This document shows, in pieces, positions 24,988 to 34,281 of a stretch of DNA of 40,623 bases (the stretch's first letter is position 1; the number at the start of each line of letters is the position of its first letter). Below the pieces are notes generated by a model. That model had not been told where the DNA came from, searched no databases, and was given only the letters and a program-made list of their open reading frames with translations. This stretch comes from Anabaena sp. UHCC 0204 (GTDB lineage Bacteria; Cyanobacteriota; Cyanobacteriia; Cyanobacteriales; Nostocaceae), in NCBI RefSeq assembly GCF_009711975.1, contig NZ_VIKW01000034.1:1-40623 (forward strand). Reading direction: 5' to 3'. Made by a program: the position numbers and the translations under genes.

Positions 24988-26145
24988 TTAAAATGAACTG
25001 AGAGCTTTTTGTAACTGGGGTTGTAGTTCTTGTTCGTTTTGGATGATGATGCCGGGATAGTCTCGATTAATGACGGTTTCTGCTGGTGAAGCTGGATTTT
25101 GCCATAGTACCCAACGACTACCAAGGGGTAAGGAGGATGTGGTAAAGGAGTTTTGTGTCAGCCAAATTAAGGGACAGTAATCTGGTGGTAGTCCGTTTTT
25201 TTCGATGGGGTTGGTGGCTGCTAAGGTTTCTAGAACAGAGCGATCGCCTTTAATTACACCTGTAGCTGCTGTCCATATTTGCACTTGCAGTTTTTGCTTT
25301 TGGGCATAAAAATACAAGGATGCGGCAGCAATCACAGCTTGTTCAAATAGTTCTTGTTCCCACTTGAAGGAACTATCTATAGCGATAATAATTTCTTGTC
25401 CCCCGGTAATTACTTCTAATTCCCGCACTCGTAATTCTCCATAACGGGCGCTAGTCCGCCAATGAATTAACCGGGTAGGATCACCAATGCGATAGGGACG
25501 CAGCGATCGCACTAATCCCGTTGTTGCCATCTGTAAAGGTTTACCACGAGGATCTCCCCGTTGGCTTTCATCTTGTCCCATTTCATCAACTAAAGGGCAA
25601 GTAGTCAGGGGTAAGACGGTAGGATAAACTATGGCTCTAGCTTCACACGGACGGGAACGACGACACCAAAATAAACCCCAAGGCGCACCTGTAGCTAATT
25701 CTGCTGTGTGCCAGCGATAAACGCCTCGCTGTTGGGTAGGGTGATAATATATCCAGCGGTAACTATCTTGTGGTTGAATATTTTCAATGCTTTGCTGGAC
25801 AGGTTGACCCAAAATAAATGGGATAATGTCTCTAATTTGTAATAAACTTGCAGGTTGTTTTCTGTGATTTTCAACTTCTATCTCAATTTTGAGGTCATCA
25901 CCTGCGGTTACTGGTTCAATGGGACGACGTTTGACAATTATACCCACAAGCGATCGCGGTGCAATAAAAGCTGATACCCCCAAAAGGGCAAAACTGACTC
26001 CACTAATGACATACAGCCAGCCAGCCATTGTATTAATTGCTGCACCTAAATAAGCTATGGAGATTCCCGTTAACACCCAACCGCCATAAGCAGGTGCAGC
26101 AGCATGAGTTTCTAGCCAATTGTTGATTTTTTTAGTAATTTTCAT
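24988..26145 (-). CDS. DUF58 domain-containing protein
   Basis: A 385-aa protein with two N-terminal transmembrane helices (about 18-37 and 40-62) followed by a beta-rich region. The DUF58 motif Y-R-I-G-D-P-T-R-L-I-H-W-R-T-S-A-R-Y-G is near 214-232, and a vWA-like start (I-I-I-A-I-D-S-S-F-K-W) follows. Members often lie beside MoxR ATPases, but none is next to this one. Role unknown. Confidence 0.88.
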   Translation of the reverse strand: MKITKKINNWLETHAAAPAYGGWVLTGISIAYLGAAINTMAGWLYVISGVSFALLGVSAFIAPRSLVGIIVKRRPIEPVTAGDDLKIEIEVENHRKQPASLLQIRDIIPFILGQPVQQSIENIQPQDSYRWIYYHPTQQRGVYRWHTAELATGAPWGLFWCRRSRPCEARAIVYPTVLPLTTCPLVDEMGQDESQRGDPRGKPLQMATTGLVRSLRPYRIGDPTRLIHWRTSARYGELRVRELEVITGGQEIIIAIDSSFKWEQELFEQAVIAAASLYFYAQKQKLQVQIWTAATGVIKGDRSVLETLAATNPIEKNGLPPDYCPLIWLTQNSFTTSSLPLGSRWVLWQNPASPAETVINRDYPGIIIQNEQELQPQLQKALSSF

Positions 26146-26182
26146 CTTTCTTTTTTAACTTAATTTGGGAAAGAGGGAATAG

Positions 26183-26518
26183 GTGATTGGTAATTGGTAA
26201 TTGGTAATTGGTGATTGGTGATAAAATCTCAGTCTTAATCCTGTACATCCTTAAATCCTGGACATCCTGATTCTGACAATTTCTTTAACTAAGTAGGTGA
26301 GCAGAAAAATTTAAAGGTATGTGAAGAAAAGTAAAATCGCCCAAAACTCTCTTCCTGTTCCCTGTTCCCTGTTCCCTTGCCCCAACGACAATTTTTAACG
26401 CCAACCTACTTAGCAACTTACGTTAATAATGATTGAGGATTGCTATATATAAAAATTCCCTGTAATCTATTGCCACTAACAACTGACAACTGACAACCAA
26501 CAACTGACAATTAACAAC
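26183..26518. repeat. Repeat-filled intergenic region upstream of mtnA
   Basis: The sequence holds AATTGGT-type heptamers (26183-26223) and a CAGGAT-family tail in reverse orientation (about 26241-26280). A TTCCCTG array (about 26354-26376) is followed by a 35-bp block (26375-26409) that recurs in inverse orientation at 35815-35849. ACTGACA-type units lie just before the mtnA start. No gene is seen. Confidence 0.65.
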
Positions 26519-27556
26519 ATGGTTTATCCCGTTATTTGGCAAAATAATTCAGTATCACTCATTGATCAAACTCGTCTACCTAATGAATATACAGTGGTGG
26601 AGATTCACCGCAGTGAAGATATGGCACAAGCCATTACAACAATGATTGTCAGAGGTGCGCCGGCGATTGGAGTAGCTGCGGCTTATGGGATGTATTTGGG
26701 TGCAAGGGAAATTGAAACGAGCGATCGCCAGGAGTTTTTAACTAAACTGGAAACAGTAGCTAATTTGTTGCGTTCTACTCGTCCAACTGCGGTAAATTTG
26801 TTTTGGGCAATTGGCAGAATGATGCAAACAGCCTATGAAACCGTGGGAACAGTTGCCGAAATTCAACAAACTCTTTTAGAAACTGCCCAAAAGATTAATG
26901 CGGAAGATTTGCAAACTTGTCAAGCTATAGGTGATCATGGTTTAGCCGCATTACCGAAAACCCCTGATAAATTAATTATACTTACTCATTGTAATGCTGG
27001 GGCTTTAGCAACCGCTGGATATGGGACAGCTTTAGGTGTAGTTCGTTCTGCTTGGAAAGAAGGACGTTTAGCAAGAGTATTTGCAGACGAAACTCGTCCC
27101 CGGTTACAAGGTGCAAAACTCACTGCTTGGGAATGTGTACAAGAAGGGATTCCCGTCACAGTAATTACCGATAATATGGCTGCCCATTGCATGAAACAAG
27201 GTTTAATTGATGCTGTGGTTGTGGGTGCTGATAGAATTGCTGCTAATGGTGATACTGCCAATAAAATCGGAACTTACAGTTTAGCTATAGTTGCCAAAGC
27301 CCATAATATTCCTTTCTTTGTCGCTGCACCTTTATCTACAGTAGATTTTCAATTAGTTGATGGTAGTCAAATTCCCATTGAAGAACGTCATCCAGGAGAA
27401 ATTTATCAAATAGGTGAAACGATCCTCACACCTCCAGGAGTGGAATTTTATAACCCGGCTTTTGATGTTACACCTGCTAATTTAATCACAGCAATTATTA
27501 CAGAAAATGGTGCTTTCTCTCCTGATGATTTATTAACTGCAAAAGGGAAAATATAG
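26519..27556 (+). CDS. mtnA: S-methyl-5-thioribose-1-phosphate isomerase
   Basis: 345 aa. Converts methylthioribose-1-phosphate to methylthioribulose-1-phosphate in methionine salvage. Motifs: [13 protein letters not shown] (about 44-56), catalytic C158 in [10 protein letters not shown], and D238 in [12 protein letters not shown]. Full length. Other salvage genes are not adjacent. Confidence 0.96.
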   Translation: MVYPVIWQNNSVSLIDQTRLPNEYTVVEIHRSEDMAQAITTMIVRGAPAIGVAAAYGMYLGAREIETSDRQEFLTKLETVANLLRSTRPTAVNLFWAIGRMMQTAYETVGTVAEIQQTLLETAQKINAEDLQTCQAIGDHGLAALPKTPDKLIILTHCNAGALATAGYGTALGVVRSAWKEGRLARVFADETRPRLQGAKLTAWECVQEGIPVTVITDNMAAHCMKQGLIDAVVVGADRIAANGDTANKIGTYSLAIVAKAHNIPFFVAAPLSTVDFQLVDGSQIPIEERHPGEIYQIGETILTPPGVEFYNPAFDVTPANLITAIITENGAFSPDDLLTAKGKI

Positions 27557-27562
27557 ATAACT

Positions 27563-27580
27563 AGTCCGCGAAGGCGGACT
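27563..27580. repeat. Hairpin repeat AGTCCGC-gaag-GCGGACT
   Basis: A perfect 7-bp stem with a GAAG loop just after mtnA, followed by CTTTG. It is a short palindrome of the sort dispersed in cyanobacterial genomes. It might help terminate mtnA, but has only a weak T-run. Confidence 0.5.
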
Positions 27581-27637
27581 CTTTGAACCCACGCAGGTAG
27601 GTTTAGCCGCGATTTACAATTGCCATCTGTTTCTTCT

Positions 27638-28531
27638 CTAATTACCTTGAGTTACTTCCACATAAATATGTTCTAATCTTACAGGTTGCCGGGAAATAGA
27701 ATCAATTTGTATTCCTTCAAATCGGGAAATAATTTCTTGCAATTCTAGTATTTCTGGCAACCAAAAAGCCAAATCACTACCATAACGTCGTGGGATAAAA
27801 CCATATTTTTCAGCTTGATTAATTGCGTCTTCTTCCTGCTTGGTTTGGATAATGACAATTTCTTGAGCAGGAATTAATTTTCTTAATTCATTTAAAGTCC
27901 CTTCTGCTAAAATTGTCCCATTTTTTAAAATCCCAATCCGATTACAAAGTCGTTCTGCTTCATCTAATAAATGGGTAGTTAATAAAACTGTTAATCCTTG
28001 ATTTTTGAGATTTTTAATTAATTCCCAAACTTCATATCTGGCTTCAATATCCAAACCTGTTGTTGGTTCATCAAGAATTACTAATTGCGGTTGATGTACC
28101 AAAGCTACTGCAATATTTAAACGTCTCTGCATTCCCCCACTCAGGGTTTCTACAGGACTTTTGGCTCTATCTAATAAATTAACAGCTTTGAGACTTTCTA
28201 TAACTTGTTGTTGACGGGTTTGACGATTTAAACCATAAATATCGGCAAAGAAATTGAGATTTTCTTCGCAGGAAAGAGTTTTATATAATAAATTTTCTTG
28301 GGGAGCAATGCCAATTAATTTTTTGGTTTTTTCAGAAACAGGTTGATTATTTAGAGTAATAGAACCGCTGTCAGCCGTGAGTAAATTACAAATAATATTA
28401 ATTGTTGTCGTTTTTCCTGCTCCATTTGCTCCTAATAAACCGTAAATTTCTCCTCCGTCAATATGTAATGTCAAATCTTCGAGGACTTTTCTTGCTTTGT
28501 AAGCTTTGTTTAAATTTTTGATTTTCAGCAT
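27638..28531 (-). CDS. ABC-2 type transporter ATP-binding protein
   Basis: A 297-aa ATPase. Walker A G-A-N-G-A-G-K-T-T (about 34-42), Q in G-I-A-P-Q-E-N-L, signature L-S-G-G-M-Q-R-R-L-N-I-A, Walker B L-V-I-L-D-E-P-T-T-G-L-D and H in T-T-H-L-L-D-E-A-E-R. The C-terminal 80 residues form the extra domain of the NatA/CcmA-like drug or polysaccharide exporter class. Its likely permease is 30124-30897 on the same strand; two glycosyltransferase ORFs on the other strand lie between them. Substrate unknown. Confidence 0.92.
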   Translation of the reverse strand: MLKIKNLNKAYKARKVLEDLTLHIDGGEIYGLLGANGAGKTTTINIICNLLTADSGSITLNNQPVSEKTKKLIGIAPQENLLYKTLSCEENLNFFADIYGLNRQTRQQQVIESLKAVNLLDRAKSPVETLSGGMQRRLNIAVALVHQPQLVILDEPTTGLDIEARYEVWELIKNLKNQGLTVLLTTHLLDEAERLCNRIGILKNGTILAEGTLNELRKLIPAQEIVIIQTKQEEDAINQAEKYGFIPRRYGSDLAFWLPEILELQEIISRFEGIQIDSISRQPVRLEHIYVEVTQGN

Positions 28532-28759
28532 ATTGATGATTCAGATATTTTTCATTTTGTCAACTTAAGTTTAACTGTCTGACAGAAGTCCTTAAATACT
28601 AGAGAGAACAAGCTTTGAGAGCATTTGCTTGCCAAATAACATTTTTTGCGCTATTACTTAAGAGTAATTACGCACTTGAGTGAGTTTTATAATAAACCCC
28701 AGAGAAATACGATCGCATTCCCAGCTAATTGAGTGATAACGTAGATATTACAAGGACTT

Positions 28760-29044
28760 ATGGTTGATTTTACAGTGGTTATCTGTATCTACAACGGAGA
28801 AAAACTGATATTAGATGTCCTGGAAAAATTGCGATCGCAAGTTAAAACAGAAAAGCTAAATTGGGAAATTCTCATTATTGATAACAATAGCACTGATCAG
28901 ACCGCGGAGGTAGTCCAAAAGCATATATCTAATTGGAGTGAAACCTATCCTCTAAAATATTATTTTAAAGCTGAACAGGGACTTGCTTTTGCTCGGAGAT
29001 GGTTTCCTCCTGGTGTTTATAAATTTTTTGTAACTATTTTTTAA
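28760..29044 (+). pseudogene. Truncated family 2 glycosyltransferase (HpsE-like)
   Basis: 94 residues. Residues 1-80 are the N-terminal third of a GT-A family 2 glycosyltransferase: V-V-I-C-I-Y-N-G-E-K, I-I-D-N-N-S-T-D-Q-T and E-Q-G-L-A-F-A-R-R. After that the similarity ends in W-F-P-P-G-V-Y-K-F-F-V-T-I-F and a stop. The D-D-D metal site that normally follows is missing, so it should be inactive. The N-terminus resembles HpsE of hormogonium polysaccharide loci. AAGGA precedes the start, so it may still be translated. Confidence 0.8.
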
Positions 29045-29063
29045 CATAAACCATAAACATAAT

Positions 29064-30116
29064 ATGCAGCTATTTCATCAAGGACTCAGAGAACTATTAC
29101 GTATTAATCAACATTTATCTAATCATACAATCGGATTTGTCACCATAGAAAGACCGTTAACTAAATGGTTTATAAGATTCACCCAAGCCATTCCTAGTTA
29201 TTCCGTCGGATTACAATTAAGACGTGAATATCGTCATTTTTCAATGGGATTACAAGCTTTATCTCTGAAAGATGTGGATAGTATTTATGTGATGGAAATC
29301 TATAATCAACATCTTTTAGCCCTGTTACCAATGTTAGCATCAACAGGAAAACAAGTATTTTTAGGTATTCACGGTAATCAATTATTTGCTCAAGAAAATA
29401 AAATCAAATATTGGGGTTTTCTTTATCTACAAAAATTTCTAGAAGCAAATCCTCAATTTAAGGTAGTGCTTTTAGAATTAGATGATGATTATATCAGAAA
29501 TGATTTGAAATTCTCCCCAGCTTCTAAAATTGTGATTCCTCATCCTATAATTAGTGAAGTTACACCGAAATTACAGCCAAAAGAAAGATTAAAAGAAGAT
29601 GATAAAATCAAAATCGGCATCATCGGAATTATTCGTCAAGATAAACCCATTAATAAGATTTTAGAAAAAATTAGAGCTTATGTTACTCAACATCCTCAGC
29701 AAATAGAATTAGTTATTGGTACACCCATTAAACAAAAACCTGAATATTTAGAAAACTGCTTAGATATTACTTTTATTGATACCACAAAAGATGAAGATTA
29801 TCTTCATGCTTTACAACAATTAGATATTTTAGTCACCGATTTTGATCAAGAGCGTTATTATTATCGCGCTAGTGGTGTCATTAGTGATGCCGGTTCTTGT
29901 GGATGTTATATTATTGCTCCCAATTATCCAGTAATTCAGCATCAAATTACCTGGCCTATTGCTATCGGTTCATCCTATTCTAATTTAGATGATTTAGAGC
30001 AAGTTATCGAGGCAGCTATTATTCATATTCGAGAAAAAGGACAAGATAATCATTGGATTTGGAGAGAAAAAAGAAATGCCGAATATATTGCAAAATTGCT
30101 ATTTTCTCAACCTTAA
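29064..30116 (+). CDS. Glycosyltransferase-like protein (GT-B type)
   Basis: A 350-aa protein. The C-terminal half looks like a GT-B nucleotide-sugar domain: K-I-G-I-I-G-I-I-R-Q-D-K-P-I (about 186-199), L-D-I-L-V-T-D-F-D near 255 and A-S-G-V-I-S-D-A-G-S-C-G-C-Y-I-I-A-P (about 272-289). The N-terminus begins abruptly with M-Q-L-F-H-Q-G-L-R, and the junction with the truncated GT2 just upstream suggests it may have lost some residues. Probably acts in surface polysaccharide synthesis; sugar unknown. Confidence 0.75.
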   Translation: MQLFHQGLRELLRINQHLSNHTIGFVTIERPLTKWFIRFTQAIPSYSVGLQLRREYRHFSMGLQALSLKDVDSIYVMEIYNQHLLALLPMLASTGKQVFLGIHGNQLFAQENKIKYWGFLYLQKFLEANPQFKVVLLELDDDYIRNDLKFSPASKIVIPHPIISEVTPKLQPKERLKEDDKIKIGIIGIIRQDKPINKILEKIRAYVTQHPQQIELVIGTPIKQKPEYLENCLDITFIDTTKDEDYLHALQQLDILVTDFDQERYYYRASGVISDAGSCGCYIIAPNYPVIQHQITWPIAIGSSYSNLDDLEQVIEAAIIHIREKGQDNHWIWREKRNAEYIAKLLFSQP

Positions 30117-30123
30117 TAGAGGA

Positions 30124-30897
30124 TTACAATCTCCTTTCTACCATTAACATCCTTCTATAAGATAACCAACCACAAATTAACATAACTAATGCAAACAATA
30201 AGAGAAAAATAAAGTGTGATTGAATATCGTTGATGTTATCTCCCTGAGCAGAAACTCCTAAGAGGGCTTCATTCATGTGATATATTGGATTATATTGAGC
30301 AATATCTAAGAGAGTTTTGGGAAATAAAGAAGTTGGTAAAAATGCTCCTCCTAAAATTAATAAAGGAACTCCAAAAGCCGCAACTAAAGCATTAACATCT
30401 TCAATTCTGCGTGCTAATTGTGTACCCAAAATAAAGCCTAAACCAACATAAGCCACTATACTTAATAAAATAATTGTGATTCCCAAAAAAATCGAACCTT
30501 TAAATGTTGCACCCCAAAAAGCAGCAATAGTATAAACCAGCAGAGTTTGTCCTATACCAATGGTACTATGAGCGAGGAAAATTCCTAAAAAATAGGATGT
30601 GCCACTTAAGGGAGAAATGAACAAGCGTTTGAGGGTTTGTTGTTCTCTTTCTGCAACTACAGTTGCGACACTTCCACCCAAACAACTAAAAAAAAGTGCC
30701 GCACCTACTAATGTTGACGGTGCAGCGTTTTCAAAAGCTACAGCCATTGTGAATTTTGCCCGTTCTGATAAAATAAATGCGTTGAGGATTAAAATTGAAA
30801 TGGGAAAAATACTCCAAAAAATGAGGCTGCGTCTGCGTCGGAAAAGTTCAATTAAAATCCGCTGAGTGACAGCAATAGTTTCTTGCCAATACTTCAT
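30124..30897 (-). CDS. ABC-2 type transporter permease
   Basis: A 257-aa membrane protein with about six hydrophobic segments (for example S-L-I-F-W-S-I-F-P-I-S-I-L-I-L near 24-38, and I-F-L-L-L-F-A-L-V-M-L-I-C-G-W near 229-243). It contains the ABC-2 pattern V-A-E-R-E-Q-Q-T-L-K-R-L-F-I-S-P-L. It probably forms an exporter with the ATPase at 27638-28531, although the genes are separated by an oppositely oriented glycosyltransferase pair. Confidence 0.9.
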   Translation of the reverse strand: MKYWQETIAVTQRILIELFRRRRSLIFWSIFPISILILNAFILSERAKFTMAVAFENAAPSTLVGAALFFSCLGGSVATVVAEREQQTLKRLFISPLSGTSYFLGIFLAHSTIGIGQTLLVYTIAAFWGATFKGSIFLGITIILLSIVAYVGLGFILGTQLARRIEDVNALVAAFGVPLLILGGAFLPTSLFPKTLLDIAQYNPIYHMNEALLGVSAQGDNINDIQSHFIFLLLFALVMLICGWLSYRRMLMVERRL

Positions 30898-31060
30898 TTT
30901 GATTAGTTAATATCTAATTTTACCACATTATATCCCTGACTTCTGCAAGAAATCGGGGATATTTAAGATGATTATACATTGGCAATTTACAGAAAAAGCT
31001 GTTAAATTCTATTTATCATTTGCTGCTGTATTTCATCGTGAAAGTTTAATTGCATTAATC

Positions 31061-32998
31061 ATGAGCCAAAAAATTAGTTTACCAGAAGTATCTACCATTT
31101 CCCGGCGGACATTATTAAAATTATTTGGTGTAGGGACTATTGTCGGAGTCACTGGATATTCCCGTTTTAGTAAACCACAACCAACAATTTTTCAACTTGA
31201 TACTCTGGAGTTACCCAGAATGATCAATAATCATAAAAGTGTAGTTGTAATTGGCGGGGGTTTAGCCGGTTTAGCTTGTGCTTATGAATTAGTTCAGCGA
31301 GGATTTACAGTTACACTTGTAGAAAAGTCTCCCCAACTTGGTGGCAAAATTGCCAGTTGGAAAATTGAGGCTGTGGGTGAAACTTTTATGATGGAACATG
31401 GGTTTCATGGGTTTTTTCCCCAATATTATAACTTAAATAGTTTAGTATCAGAATTAGAGATCAAGGATAATTTTAAATCCTTAAATTCTTATTCTTTAGT
31501 TTATCGTGGTTCTCAATATCAACCAGAGGTATTTCGTCCGACACATTCGGCTTTTCCTTGGAATATTGTAGATTTAGCGATCGCTTCTCCTAATCGCTTA
31601 AAATGGGGGATTAATCTGACCAAATTTAAGCATTTGGAGGTTTTTCAAGCTATTAGTGGTTTTCAGCGAGAAAAGAATTATCAACGTTTTGATCATATAT
31701 CTGTTGCGGATTGGGTAAAAACGGAATTTCCCCAAGGTTTATATGATTTGTATTTCCTTCCTTTTGCTAAATCTAGTTTAAATTCACCAGATTTAATGAG
31801 TGTAGGTGAATTAATGCAGTTCTTCCATTTTTACTTTTTTGGTAATCCCGAAGGACTGGCTTTTAATGGCACAAAAGATGATATGGGGACAAGTTTAGTC
31901 CAACCTATTGCTGAAAGTATTCAAAAAAATGGGAAAATTATCACAGATGTAAATGTGAGTGAAATTGTCACTGAAGCGGGGAAGATTTCAGGAATTAAAT
32001 ATTATGTAGATGACAATCAATATCATGTCCCTTTTTCAGTTCAGCGCAACTCTACTATGAACGATGAAAAAATGACATATTTTGGTGCTGCTGATGAGGT
32101 TTTTGCGGTTGCTGATGATAGTCAAACAGCAATTTCTCTGACTTGTACTCATCAAGGTTGTACTGTCAAAAAAGCAGCAGATGGACAGTTTCATTGTCCT
32201 TGTCATGGTGCAGTATTTACCGCTGAGGGGAAGGTTGTTAAGGGACCTGCTAAAAGAGATTTAGCAACGTTTAAAATTATGGAAAAACAGGATGATAAAT
32301 TGCAATTAGTTGCAGTTAATCAAACATCATCAGCACCAGAAATTATCAGTGCAGATTATTATGTTTTTGCTACAGATGTTCCTGGAGTTCAACAATTATT
32401 TAAACGGATGAATGGAAATGTGGATAAACAAGTGCGATCGCAAATTGAAAAATTGAGTATTGCTGATCCTTTTGCTGTCTGTCGTTTCTGGCTTGATCAA
32501 GATTTTCAATGGGAACATAGTAATTTTACGTCTTTGTCTGGTTATGCACTGACTGATAGTATTACTCTCTATCATCGCATTCAACAACAATTTATTGATT
32601 GGGCAGAAAAAACAGGAGGAAGTGTGGTAGAACTACACGCATACTGTTATAAAGAAAAAGCATTTCCTACCCAAGAAGACTTATTAACAACCTTTGAGAA
32701 TGAACTCTATGATATTGTTCCGGAATTGAAAACAGCTAAAGTTTTACATCGGGAATTAGTCAATCAACATAATTTTTCTGGTTATCCTCCCTATAGTTAC
32801 AAAGAACGTCCAGAAACTAACCCAAATATTAGTAACTTATTCTTTGCTGGTGATTGGGTGAAAATGCCGTTTCCCTGTGGTTTAATGGAAAGAGCAGTCA
32901 GCAGTGGATTATTAGCTGCTAATGAAATTTTACATCAAGAAGGATTACAAAGGCGATCGCTTTTAACAGTCAATCCAGAGGGATTATTGCAAGTTTAA
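31061..32998 (+). CDS. FAD-dependent oxidoreductase with an internal Rieske [2Fe-2S] domain
   Basis: 645 aa from the ATG at 31061 (M-S-Q-K-I-S). A twin-arginine-type leader S-R-R-T-L-L-K-L-F-G-V-G-T-I-V-G-V lies at about 14-30. A dinucleotide-binding motif V-V-V-I-G-G-G-L-A-G-L-A-C follows at about 60-72, as in the phytoene-desaturase/amine-oxidase family. In the middle, about 325-415, a Rieske domain has C-T-H-Q-G-C (C362, H364) and C-P-C-H-G ligands; the oxidoreductase fold then resumes. Likely an exported or thylakoid-lumen oxidoreductase; substrate unknown. The frame starts earlier (30968), but the leader supports the later start. Confidence 0.85.
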   Translation: MSQKISLPEVSTISRRTLLKLFGVGTIVGVTGYSRFSKPQPTIFQLDTLELPRMINNHKSVVVIGGGLAGLACAYELVQRGFTVTLVEKSPQLGGKIASWKIEAVGETFMMEHGFHGFFPQYYNLNSLVSELEIKDNFKSLNSYSLVYRGSQYQPEVFRPTHSAFPWNIVDLAIASPNRLKWGINLTKFKHLEVFQAISGFQREKNYQRFDHISVADWVKTEFPQGLYDLYFLPFAKSSLNSPDLMSVGELMQFFHFYFFGNPEGLAFNGTKDDMGTSLVQPIAESIQKNGKIITDVNVSEIVTEAGKISGIKYYVDDNQYHVPFSVQRNSTMNDEKMTYFGAADEVFAVADDSQTAISLTCTHQGCTVKKAADGQFHCPCHGAVFTAEGKVVKGPAKRDLATFKIMEKQDDKLQLVAVNQTSSAPEIISADYYVFATDVPGVQQLFKRMNGNVDKQVRSQIEKLSIADPFAVCRFWLDQDFQWEHSNFTSLSGYALTDSITLYHRIQQQFIDWAEKTGGSVVELHAYCYKEKAFPTQEDLLTTFENELYDIVPELKTAKVLHRELVNQHNFSGYPPYSYKERPETNPNISNLFFAGDWVKMPFPCGLMERAVSSGLLAANEILHQEGLQRRSLLTVNPEGLLQV

Positions 32999-33008
32999 AT
33001 CAAGTTAT

Positions 33009-33036
33009 TAGCCAGGAAATTCTCCACTCCTGGCTA
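33009..33036 (+). terminator. Hairpin after the Rieske flavoprotein gene
   Basis: TAGCCAGGA pairs with TCCTGGCTA across a 10-nt loop, 11 nt after the stop. The run of T after it is poor, so it is a weak terminator candidate. The rest of the gene-free stretch to 33374 shows nothing recognisable. Confidence 0.45.
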
Positions 33037-33374
33037 TCATAAATTTTACACCACTGGCTTCACCGACTGCAAGCAAGTGTCTTGGCTATAATTTATATTA
33101 TACTTCCTTCCCACTAGAAGTTTATCCATATATAATATGTATGATATATTAGTCTAATCAGGAAAGCAACCTCAGTAAATATATGGAGGTTCAGATTTTT
33201 TTGAAGACACAAAAATCTCAAACTCATCCAGAGCGATGACAAAGATATATATCAATAAACAAATTATTTGGGCATAGGTTTTTGAGACTAGTTTCTTAGT
33301 GTTTTTATCTAAGTACCAAATTTCTTTTCCCCTTTTCAATTGAAAATACTGACAATTAAACTATAAATAAAAAG

Positions 33375-34037
33375 ATGGCAGATGAATTACTTAAGTGTAT
33401 AAAATGTAATGGCTTTGTTAGTAGCCGCCTGACAAGATGTCCTCATTGCAAAACAGAAGATTATAAAGTTTTATATAACAACTGTTTAATTTGTCGTCAA
33501 AACTTTCCTGTGACTAAACATGAAATTTCCACGAAAAAATTTCATGATGAATGTCGTGCAAAAGTAGATTCAGAATGGAAAAATAGCGATATTTATACTA
33601 ATATCCAATGTCCTTTATGTAAAACAAATCATTATATAATTAAATCAACTACTTCTTGGCACTGTAATAAATGTGGTCATCCTATCACAGAGGGAATTAA
33701 TGCTTATATTTTTAAAAGCTGTTCTATTTGCGACTTACCTTTATATCAAGATTCATCAATTCGACATCGCATAAATGGTCAAGTTCATTATTTCCATCAT
33801 ATATGTTTGCAATCTCCAGAAAACCGTAATCTTGTTCAAGATTTACTTTATAAAGAACAAAAGAGGGTGAAAAAACAAAAAACCGATAATCTTAAAAAAA
33901 AAATTTTGTGGTCTGTTGTAGTATTAGTAGGAATTAGTCTCATCCAAACAAAAATTTTAATAGTTGGCATTATTATGATACTATTAGGTATATTCGGAAT
34001 ACATCAGACAATTAGAAATGTCAATATTGTGAATTAA
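33375..34037 (+). CDS. Zinc-ribbon membrane protein, unknown function
   Basis: A 220-aa protein with repeated cysteine modules: C-I-K-C...C-P-H-C (about 8-25), C-L-I-C with H-D-E-C (about 37-59), C-P-L-C...C-N-K-C (about 79-101), and C-S-I-C with H-x3-H-H-I-C (about 115-143). A basic stretch (K-R-V-K-K-Q-K-T-D-N-L-K-K-K) and a hydrophobic hairpin (I-L-W-S-V-V-V-L-V-G-I-S... I-V-G-I-I-M-I-L-L-G-I-F) follow at the C-terminus. Probably a tail-anchored zinc protein. It has no recognised neighbours. Confidence 0.75.
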   Translation: MADELLKCIKCNGFVSSRLTRCPHCKTEDYKVLYNNCLICRQNFPVTKHEISTKKFHDECRAKVDSEWKNSDIYTNIQCPLCKTNHYIIKSTTSWHCNKCGHPITEGINAYIFKSCSICDLPLYQDSSIRHRINGQVHYFHHICLQSPENRNLVQDLLYKEQKRVKKQKTDNLKKKILWSVVVLVGISLIQTKILIVGIIMILLGIFGIHQTIRNVNIVN

Positions 34038-34052
34038 TCCCCTGCCATTAAC

Positions 34053-34174
34053 AATACCTTGTCCATTTTTTGTAGGTTGGGTAGAACGAAGTGAAACCCG
34101 ACGTATTTGTTGGGTTGCGCTGTCGCTTAACCCAACCTACAAATCAAGACTTTTTTTGATTTGGACAAGGTATT
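34053..34174. mobile_element. Nested MITE-like element
   Basis: The outer ends AATACCTTGTCC (34053-34064) and GGACAAGGTATT (34163-34174) are exact inverted repeats. Inside lies another palindrome, TTGTAGGTTGGGT (34070-34082) with ACCCAACCTACAA (about 34129-34142), of the widespread GTAGGTTGGGTAGAACGAAG type. It has no ORF. Confidence 0.65.
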
Positions 34175-34281
34175 AATTAACAATGGACAATATACAATTG
34201 ATAAATAAGAAAACCAAGTATTACTTTGAGTAATAACATCAAATTTCATTTTTTCCTAACATTAAAAATTTCTGCTTTCTT

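Noticed and set aside
30968-31060. N-terminal extension of the Rieske flavoprotein
   Set aside because: It would bury the twin-arginine leader behind 31 residues, and the ATG at 31061 gives a normal leader position.
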